A stretch of DNA of 64,000 nucleotides from Puccinia triticina. Its lineage: Eukaryota > Basidiomycota > Pucciniomycetes > Pucciniales > Pucciniaceae. Under the pieces are notes generated by a model, which saw only the letters and a program-made list of their open reading frames with translations, made no database searches and was not told the DNA's origin. Both the position numbers and the translations under genes were made by a program. Shown one piece after another: positions 56,013-64,000 of this stretch; position 1 is the stretch's first letter; each line of letters opens with the position of its first letter. The stretch is from NCBI RefSeq assembly GCF_026914185.1, contig NC_070561.1:5704001-5768000 (forward strand). Direction: 5' to 3'.

Positions 56013-59000
56013 ATGGGACGTCGTAGCAAGAGGAGTGTACCACTGGAATTGGAACCGGGTGAGTGATTGCCTGGAGAGGAAATCTTGATTATTTTTCTGA
56101 GAAACATTTCCTTGTGTGTACATAAAGATGTGTGGCACCGGGTGTCGGAGTCACCTACCGAGGTTTATATGTGTATGCTTTGCAAAACGGGGCGAACCAT
56201 GCTGAAAGCATCTGTTCTGAAACACATGAAATATCCTAGCCACATCCAACGGGTGGCGGAGTATCATGTGGCACGGGAACAGGCCAGGACTCAGGCAGAT
56301 ATACCTGAGCAGCGGAATTCTCCACCGGAGTTGGTGCACATGGAACGGGAAGAACATGGATTTTTGGATCCGATTCCATCACCTTGGCATCCCTTTGATG
56401 GGCTCCCAGACGAACAATCTCACTTTGACAAAGATGGTGCTAACCGAGGTTGCGCTGATGAGTCTTCAATCTACTCCGAATCCAGCACAAGTGATTCCAG
56501 CAGCGGCATCAGTGACGCATCTCAGATATCAGAGTACGACTCAAACAATGAGGCTGATGACGAGGAGTGGGAACTTCCTCGACCAGGCCCGCAACCTTCA
56601 CCAGGAGTCAACCCTGCTGAGCCCGCTGAGCCAGACACATCAGGTCGTCGAAACCAGTGTGATGGGGAAAAAGATTGGTGGCCTTACCGATCCAAAGAGG
56701 TAGAGCTGAACTCTTATCTGTTTATCAATTAACTTCAACTGGAATTAGAATCTCATGCTGTTCTTCACCTAGTACCTGGTTGCATCGTTGTTAATAGGTT
56801 ATACACACTCAATCATGAGCCGGAGCTTGTATAACTATGTCAAAGCCATGTTCAAGCTGTTTGACATCAAATTACCGGACTGGAACACCGTCAGACGAGA
56901 AAAGAAAGCCTTACGTGGGTTACTGGGTATGGACGTCCACGCAAGCAAATCAATACTCAATATTCCAACGTACGGGTTGAGCCTGCCCAAGGTCCTTGCT
57001 CAAGAGGTCGCAAATCCTATTGTCAGCCCCTTGATCGATTATTTTCCGGAGGAAGCACACGGACGTGGGATATACAAGCTTTCTCAATCCAAGAAGTGGC
57101 TAGAAGAACTTGACCCAATTTCCCGAGCACCCATGTGCCGAGTTGGCGAACGGGATTGGTTTTTATTTGAACCTGTGCAAATCACCTCTGATGAAGTTGT
57201 GATTCCTCTGTTTTTTTATCGTGAAGGGGATGTGATGTGTGCAAAGTGTGTCACACCAGACTACCACTTTGACGGATTCAGCTCAAATCTACGACTTACC
57301 TTCCCGGCCGGCTTGCCATTTGGAAGCCCTCAGTTGAAAAGTGTTGTTGTTTCGTCCTTTGATTTTGACTACACTGAAATTTCAGGTGGTGATGGAACTC
57401 TTCTACATGAGAGATGTCGCCACTCAGTATACGGTATGATCACTGGTTGTCTATTTTGTTTTTTGGGGGAGTACCATGCACAACACTAAATCAATCTCTT
57501 CCAATTGGACCTTGTTTCAGAACTTAGTTTGGATTGCGTAACTTGGCATCATGTTCCGAACCCCTGGAGAGCCAAAGCAAATGGCCGCATAATTCGCCAT
57601 TTACCTATCACTCTTTACTCCGATGACACATCTGGCAACCAGTCCAAGAGATGGAACAAGCACATTTCTTTCTATTTTACTCTATCTGGACTTCCGCCGA
57701 GTATGACAAACCAGAACTACAACTGTCATTATCTGACCACGTCTAATCAAGCTGGAGCAATGGAACTAGCGGCTCCGATTGTGTCTGAATTGCGCACGAT
57801 GTCTAATGAAGGATTCCCAACTTTTGATTGTACTATTCAAGAGGAGGTGCTTCTGATTTCTTCCGTGTTGTGCTTCCTTGGCGATTCACCAATGCATGCC
57901 GAGATCACGAGTACACCAATCCCCGGGAATGCACTTCATCCTTGCCGCATGTGTGCATTGTACTCAGAGAGTGTGAAGGAAAAGGCTACTATAGCCTATG
58001 TTTCAAGGTTCTTCATGATTGGACCAACTGGATCGTGTGTAAGTCTAATTTATTCCATATTTTATTGGGGGAAGCGAATGCTGAACCCATTGAGAATAAA
58101 CAGATATCTGCTCCACCGCGCTCATGGGGACAAATTAAAGCACACTGCTACGAGGTGTGGTACATGGCGCACAAGCCACAGAGGAAGACTGCAGTAGAAG
58201 ATAGTTCGTCCGAACTGGGGGTGAAGGATATTCTCAATCGGACGCTCATTGATCGGAGGTATGCAATTCTGGCTCCGGGAAAAGTGCCAACAGCCCGGGA
58301 GAAGGTTTTCGTGGAGGAACTGGAGCAAATTTTCAAGGAGTTGCCAGAAACACTGTTTAACTCGTTCTTTGAACTTGATGGTAAGCAAAGCTTCATGTTG
58401 AAGGATATTTTTGTAATAACCATTTCTAATCCATAATTGTAAACTTATGAAGGTTTCGATGGGTGTCAGGACACCCCTGTTGAAATCCTCCATGTCTTTC
58501 TCCTTGGCGTTGTGAAGTACATGGTAGGAGACTTCATGCGCAGCCTGGCTCCGAAACAGAAACCCTTAGTGAAGGCAAGGTATCAATCCTTCAACATTGA
58601 CGGCCTCAATATTGCATCGATGCAAGCCGAATACCTCACTAGGCACTTTGCAAATTTCATAGGCAAGGACTACCGCATTGTTCTGCAGGCCGCACCGTTT
58701 GTTCTGTTTGATTATATGGACGACGATCAGCTGGAGCTCTGGGGTGCATTGTGTACACTAGCACCACTGATTTTTCAAACACACATCGAGGATATGGTCG
58801 AATATCAACTACACCTTATTCATCACATACGCAAATTCCTTTATTTTCTTGTCCGATCAACTGCTCAGTGGGTCAACAAGCCCAAGATTCACATGCTTTT
58901 ACACTTGATGGATTCCGTCCTCCGTTTCGGCCCGCCCCCCTTGTATGCAACGGAGAAATTCGAAGGATATAATAGTATTTTACGGAATGCGTCCATCCAC

Positions 59001-60014
59001 TCCAACCGCCAAAGTCCTGGTAAGGACATCAGCGTCATTTTTGGGGATTACCGCAATGTGAGGCAACTTGTTTCCGGTGGGTACTTCTATGATAAACAAA
59101 GTGGAGTTTATCGTAGGGCCAGCCCTGCGGTCATCAGTATCTTCTTGGACAACCCATCTGTTCAGAAGTCCATGGGCTACAACGCAGAAACCGTCGATGT
59201 AACTAGCGCTGGATATCCAGCAGTCAGGAAGTGGAAGGTACCAACTGGCCTGAAAGTTGGCATACCACCAGAGTTGCAAGCACACCTCAGGGGCTACGTC
59301 CTCAGGCAGGTTAATCAGATTAGTTGGAACTCGAAAACTGTTCTTGCGGCAGGATCATTTGTCACGGTAAGTCCGATGGGTCTTTTGTTTTTGGCAGGTA
59401 TTGAATTTGTCATTTTTGGTTTTATGTACACAGTATAATTCCGGAGTGGATTCTAAGGGCACACCCCATTTAGGTCAAATAAGTCACTTATGGGAAGGCC
59501 GTAAAGGGGGGCGAGTAGTTCTCTACCTGTGTTTGTCACCGTTTGCTTTTGAAGGTGTGGATACATTCTACAACATGCGGAAGGTCAAGCGTCAATTAGA
59601 GGGGACTTTTATCAGTATTGTGGTGAGTATCTCCGTTCTTCCGCACAAGAGTTTTAATGAAGCTGATTCAAAACAAATAACTAGAATGTGCGTGCCAAGT
59701 TGAATGTGCAGCATAACTGTCACAATGGCGAGTGTCCAATCACTCTAACAAGAGCTGTTCAATTGGAGAGGCAAGATACCACAAACTTTTCAGGGGAGGT
59801 TGCGCACTCGGATCGAGAAAACTACGTGGTGAATCTGGCATCTCTAGCAAATACTTTGGCGCATCGTGATTTTTCGGGCATCCCCTTTGAATCCTTAGCC
59901 GATCGCAGCCACCTGTCAAGTTTGCACAAAGGCTTAGCCAAGTGGCATGCTTCTGGTACAAGGACAGGCCCACCGGGACCATTGGAAGCGGTTGACCCAG
60001 CCCTCGGCACATAG
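56013..60014 (+). CDS. C2H2 zinc-finger, Plavaka/Tnp2-like transposase, 8 exons, 1168 aa, intact
   Basis: The exons are 56013-56058, 56128-56699, 56773-57433, 57521-58038, 58104-58380, 58453-59366, 59434-59622 and 59685-60014. All introns are GT-AG, 62-87 bp, and all phases agree. The protein has a C2H2 finger (C31-x2-C34-x13-H48-x5-H54), an acidic Ser-rich linker, DWWPYRSKE (198-206), LPITLYSDDTSGN (Asp pair about 461-462) followed by KRWNKH, DSPMHAEI, HPCRMC, DTPVEILHVFLLGVVKYM, and a late block KPKIHMLLHLMDSVLRFGP with YATEKFEGYNSILR and SNRQSPGKDI. This order parallels basidiomycete Plavaka and plant Tnp2 (CACTA) transposases, but the motifs differ, so it is a related, uncharacterised group. 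The catalytic acids are inferred. It is probably nuclear and DNA-binding. No break was found, so it may be active. Confidence 0.8.
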
Positions 60015-60984
60015 TAGAGATGTATTATCATTTAGTATAGCAATACTAATTGTTTGGGAGGACAGGTTATCAATTTATCATCACAAGCAACCAAATGATT
60101 GATGTGAGTTCTTCTGGAGGGTCAACAGTGTGATGTTTGAGCTCGTTGCTTTCCAGAGAACTCCAACAATCCCAGCGGGTGTTGCGAACCTGACATCTCT
60201 TAACAACTGACGGTGGAGTAGTAGAACTGAGCTGAGTAACAAGAGGTCTGGACGATAGTATTTTTGGCTCGCTCTGAAAGGATCCTGAATGAATCGCGAG
60301 AAATTGTGAGGCAATCTTCATTGCACTCATCAATTTTGGTTGCCTCATCTGGGTGAGAATAATGTTCATCCTGTGGCGGACCGAGGTGAGAAGCGTCCGA
60401 TGAGCTAAAAGATGCTTAATTGCTCGCCTGGACACCAAACTGACCCCCAGTGGAGCAAACAAGAAGTCCTTAAGTCATACTGGCGCGTATAAATTGATTG
60501 GGCAACATAGTTAAGCTTAGGGTCTGCTGACTGAACGGAGTGATATAGGCAAATTTAAGGTCTGCTGAAATTGTCCGGATTGATTGGATGAGTTAGCAAT
60601 AAAATGGCAAAATAAGTGTGGGGAGACAGTGCTGCCCAGGAGAATTTGCAGGGGCAAATTGGACTTGGTTTGGCCCTTTGGCTGACGCATGTCGGTGCGG
60701 AAGGGGAGGGAACTACATGCATCTCCTTGGGCTGATACAGGGGGCAGGCGAGGAGGTGTTTCCCTTGCGATGATACATGTCATGGCTATGCTCTTTGCGG
60801 ATGGCTTGCAGCTGTACCTTGACGGGGGTATGCCAATAGGCTGTTAGGGCTAGGGTGGGACGCGCTGGTGGCATCTATGGGGCAACTTGCGTGGGTTGCC
60901 TGGATGCATCAAGTGGGTGCTGGCAGCGAAGGTGATCTGGCATCTCGGAGCTGCTGCCCTGCCGTGCCCTTCAGCGGGGATGCC
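60015..60984. other. Intergenic between convergent genes
   Basis: A minus-strand frame at 60070-60462 has no recognisable domain. The stretch 60680-61140 is GC-rich with GGGGGATGCC-like words. No gene is supported. Confidence 0.4.
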
Positions 60985-62358
60985 TCAAGGACGGTCAGGG
61001 CGGTGAAACGTCTGGGGGATCCCCCCTGGATAAGCCCGGTTTCTTGGGCTGTCATGCGGACGGCAGTGCTCATCCTGGGATGCCACTGGGATGGGGCTGT
61101 CCCAGGAACGTCTCAGGATGTGCGAAGCGCCCCCCCTGTGTAGCCGAGCAGGCGATTTTGAGGGGGGGTTGGTGGAAAATCGGTTCTGTGGGCCGATGCC
61201 AGTTTGATTTAGTTGACCTGAAGAGGTCGTTGGGCCAGGGTTTTGGTTAGAAGGGATTGATTTGGTTGAATTTTGAGTTTCTGAGGTGGAGCTATTTTGG
61301 TGAGGGTGGGAAGCAGCAGGTTGATCGTTTTTGGAAAGGGCTGGTTGTTGATCATTGTTCTCCGTGGCATTTGATGGGGAAATACTGGGGGGATCTTTGG
61401 CAGTTGATTTTGGTGCAGGGTTTTGGTCAATAGGAGCAAGTTCTAGGGGATTGGAAGTTATTACAGGAGCCGGAGAAGCTCCTGGATCGATTGAGTTGAC
61501 CGCGTTTCCTGAATCGGTGGTGGTGCTCTGGATGGGAAGATCTGGGGAATGAGGATCTTCGGGAGGACAATGTTCAACTCGAGAATCTTTGCAGACCGGA
61601 ATTTGGGATGGGTTTGGCGAGTTTGAAGGTGGTATTGGTTGCAATGGGGTGGTGAGTGTTGACGTGTTATTTTTTTTGACCAACAAATCGACTGGCTTGG
61701 AGGAGTTCGCTTTCCTGGCACGTTTCTTGGGGGGCTTGCTGGATCCTTTCGATGTTTTTGGTGAGTTGGAACTGGATTTACCGGTTTGTGTCTTAATGGC
61801 TTCGTCATCTGGAATTTCACCAGTTTCCTCCCATGCTATAAAATGATGTCAGTAAGAAATTCACCACGAAGTTGTTTCGGGAGGGGGAAATCTGGAACTA
61901 GATGACTTACTGCGCTTGGTGCTGTTGATGGAATGAGAAAGTTCATCCACCTGTTTCTTCCAAATTCGGGGGAGCTTGAGTTTGGCAAGATGTTTAGCAG
62001 CCTCCTCGGCGGCTTGGATTGTGTAGCCAAATTCTTCTGCTGTAATTTGCTGGATTTCATTGTCAAGGATGGGTTCATCGGGATTCAGTGGGAGAGGTGC
62101 ACCAGGGTCGTCTTTTCTGATTGCAAACTCTTTGAACGTGGGGGCCGGTAGAGTCTTGGATGGAAAGTTTGCTTCAATGAAATTTTGACCTATGGAAAGA
62201 AGCAAGTGAATTAGATGTACATAGAGAGCGGGTGATTATCTGAAAGCTAGCAATAACATACTTGGGGGGGGAGTCAAAGCACCCGGTGGAAAAGATGGGT
62301 CCAAAGAGGATGAGGTGTTGGAAGGCGCATTCGAAATAACAGGCTGATTGTTTTCCAT
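60985..62358 (-). CDS. Ser/Pro/Asn-rich hypothetical nuclear protein, 3 exons, 408 aa
   Basis: The exons are 62262-62358, 61911-62189 and 60985-61835; both junctions are GT-AG and in phase. A short N-terminus is followed by an acidic helical part (EIQQITAEEFGYTIQAAEEA, then AKHLAKLKLPRIWKKQVDEL), a basic patch SSKPPKKRARK that should act as a nuclear signal, and then about 240 residues of low-complexity Pro/Ser/Asn/Thr. The 3' end is less sure than the first two exons because the low-complexity frame gives no homology to hold on to. No family is recognised. It is convergent with the transposase-like gene. Confidence 0.65.
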
Positions 62359-62917
62359 GTTGATGTGAAATTTTAGAATGATATCAGGAGGATTTTGAAC
62401 GATGAAGGATAGGATGTTGAGATTTTTGGTTGTTGTGGGGTGAATGGGCTGGGAAGGAGGCTCTTATGTAGTCTTTGTGCACGGTTCTAGAATACTCCCA
62501 TTGTGTGAAAAACCTTTAACCTAACCTTTGTTCACCCACAATCCACCTTTGTTATAAACTACAAAGACATATTTGTTTGGCATGGCCAAACCCTTCCCAA
62601 TCTTATGTATTCATTAGCCTAAAACAGATCAGCCTGAAATATGCATGCTTATTTGAAGAGGAGGTCAGCACTGGAATATCACGTGACTTTCTGTTTACAG
62701 AGTAGTGGATTATCTCGTCATTAGCCAACCATGAAACTGTTGTACTCTCAAAAGATACAGCAAATCATGGAATTCCAAACGTAAGCACATACTTATTCAG
62801 AGCTGCAAAGAGATTTCTCAGGAAGGCATGTGGTACTGACAACAATATATGTGGGTTTAGAAGAGGAAATGGGTGATATGTGTGCTGGAAGTCCATCTGA
62901 AGTGTGTATGAACTTGA

Positions 62918-62951
62918 GTCACCCTTTTGTACGCGCGTACATCAGGGTGAC
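62918..62951. repeat. GTACGCGCGTAC palindrome, copy 3
   Basis: The arms GTCACCC and GGGTGAC surround TTGTACGCGCGTACATCA. The arm changes are compensated (CCC opposite GGG), so pairing is kept. Confidence 0.9.
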
Positions 62952-63050
62952 ATCATGCAAATGTAACATGAAATTTCACCCACTACATGAAGATCTACAT
63001 GCAGACTGCCTCGCATGTCATTTTTTTGCTATGATTGCATTAGAGGGCTA

Positions 63051-63086
63051 TGTCACTGCTATGTACGCGCGTACATGAGAGTGACA
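63051..63086. repeat. 36-bp GTACGCGCGTAC palindrome, copy 4
   Basis: The arms TGTCACT and AGTGACA surround TATGTACGCGCGTACATGAG. It lies 133 bp from copy 3; the 900 bases around the two copies have no supported gene. Confidence 0.9.
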
Positions 63087-63268
63087 AATAAGGACAATCC
63101 TCTTTTTGGCCCTACTGCAGCAGAGTGGAACTCAAACATACAATCCGGTTAGCACACAGGAGAGTACGATTTCATATTGGCACAAAGTACCCCAACTATC
63201 TCCAATTTTGACTAAGGGAAAATGGATAGTCAAAAGCATATGGAAAATAAGCATAAAGAGAATTCAAT

Positions 63269-63991
63269 CTAATCCACATTCATCCCTCTCCCTCCATTTT
63301 CACCCGAACCTTCCCCAGACGTCGTACTTGGACCAGCATTCCCAGAATCGTCTTCCAATTGTCGCTTGTTCTTGGTCTGAGTGGGACTTTGAGATGCCGC
63401 ATTTGAATCGCCCGTTATAGTTGTACCATGACAGTGTGTTTCAAGGTTCTTCGTAATATCCTTGATGCCAAATGATTTGACTGTTGAGATGGTTTCCCGC
63501 TCGAATGGACTCAACTTTTCCCACCAGGCCTCATCATAGCAATCTCGAGGCAAATCTCTGGGCACCCCCCTCGCGCCTTTGAAAGTCTTGAAAATTGTCT
63601 TAGAGCGGCCGTAGATCTTCTCGTTGGTTTCAATGGTTTTGTGGTGCTGCGCCTGTGCCTTCACCATTTTGTCAAGGCAGTGGAGTACCGAAGTGAGATT
63701 GCCACTACGCCAATTCGGACACATTCTTACTGGTAACATGTTCAGCTCGCCATCTTCAATGTCGGAGCCACAGTCCTTGTTTTCAACAATGTGCGCCAGC
63801 TGGACATTCTTTTGGAAGACTTTGTTGACCATTTTGCACCTGTTTTCCCTTATCTTGAACATCCATTGGCCAATGCAAAATTTGTAATTCATCAGACAGG
63901 GACACAAAACAAAATTTAGCAATAAAAAATTGTAACTTACCTTCTTTTTCCATCTTTGGTACTGCACCTTTTTTGCCTTTTCGTCCTTCAT
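63269..63991 (-). CDS. Hypothetical protein, two exons, 211 aa (may extend past the window)
   Basis: The exons are 63941-63991 and 63269-63853, joined in phase across an 87-bp GTAAGT...TTCAAG intron. The N-terminal part is basic and helical (AKKVQYQRWKKK). The middle has CGSDIEDGELNMLPVRMCPN and WRSGNLTSVLHCLDKMVKAQ, and the tail is Gly/Ser/Asn-rich. The WRS...LL..LD pattern after an acidic SD.ED stretch recalls an uncharacterised basidiomycete family often met near transposons. The ATG is only 9 bp from the window edge, so an upstream exon may exist. Confidence 0.6.
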   Translation of the reverse strand: MKDEKAKKVQYQRWKKKVSYNFLLLNFVLCPCLMNYKFCIGQWMFKIRENRCKMVNKVFQKNVQLAHIVENKDCGSDIEDGELNMLPVRMCPNWRSGNLTSVLHCLDKMVKAQAQHHKTIETNEKIYGRSKTIFKTFKGARGVPRDLPRDCYDEAWWEKLSPFERETISTVKSFGIKDITKNLETHCHGTTITGDSNAASQSPTQTKNKRQLEDDSGNAGPSTTSGEGSGENGGRGMNVD

Positions 63992-64000
63992 CTTACTATA

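Overview
The window looks like repeat-dense nuclear DNA of a basidiomycete, most likely a rust fungus (Pucciniales; Puccinia or a relative). The reasons are AT-rich intergenic sequence, genes with many short GT-AG introns (about 60-90 bp), several protein families that I know mainly as large families in rusts and other basidiomycetes, and layered nesting of transposons. No bacterial operons, rRNA genes or convincing intact tRNA genes were seen. The species call is an inference.

Layout. 0-11.5 kb: transposon debris. It holds a 5' fragment of a C2H2/Tnp2-like transposase gene (1.6-2.3 kb), LTR-like repeats, Helitron-type 3' ends, and a nest in which a 1.1 kb foldback element abuts a GC-rich CGCACTG repeat that itself carries a palindromic MITE (6.7-9.1 kb). 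11.56-17.45 kb: a complete Ty1/copia retrotransposon with 121-bp LTRs, the 5-bp target duplication ACAGG, a half-tRNA-type primer site, and a polyprotein broken by two in-frame stops. 19.7-23.3 kb: gag plus reverse transcriptase/RNase H of a DIRS-like element, with a frameshift. 23.3-29 kb: MITEs of mariner, CACTA and foldback type. 29.6-33.5 kb: a Helitron helicase scrap, a copia scrap, and a 5'-truncated but otherwise intact copy of the U6 snRNP assembly factor Prp24/SART3. 34-42.5 kb: two GC-rich self-complementary MITEs with target duplications, a 2.2 kb element with about 0.5 kb inverted ends, and a chromovirus (Ty3/gypsy) relic split by a hAT-type MITE.

43.5-64 kb is richer in genes: a Tet-like 2OG-Fe(II) dioxygenase-family protein, a kelch-repeat protein, and six gene models of poorly characterised families. 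Three multi-exon models could be closed exactly by splice phase: 53386-55296 (8 exons, 469 aa), 56013-60014 (8 exons, 1168 aa, transposase-like, related in layout to Plavaka/Tnp2 CACTA proteins) and 60985-62358 (3 exons, 408 aa). A 36-bp palindrome centred on GTACGCGCGTAC occurs four times, twice on each side of this cluster and nowhere else in the window. The cluster could therefore be one large multigene DNA transposon with subterminal sites, which is the main hypothesis worth testing. Host-type genes in the window appear to be few (kelch protein, Prp24 copy). Splice sites and boundaries were read by eye; no database search was possible.
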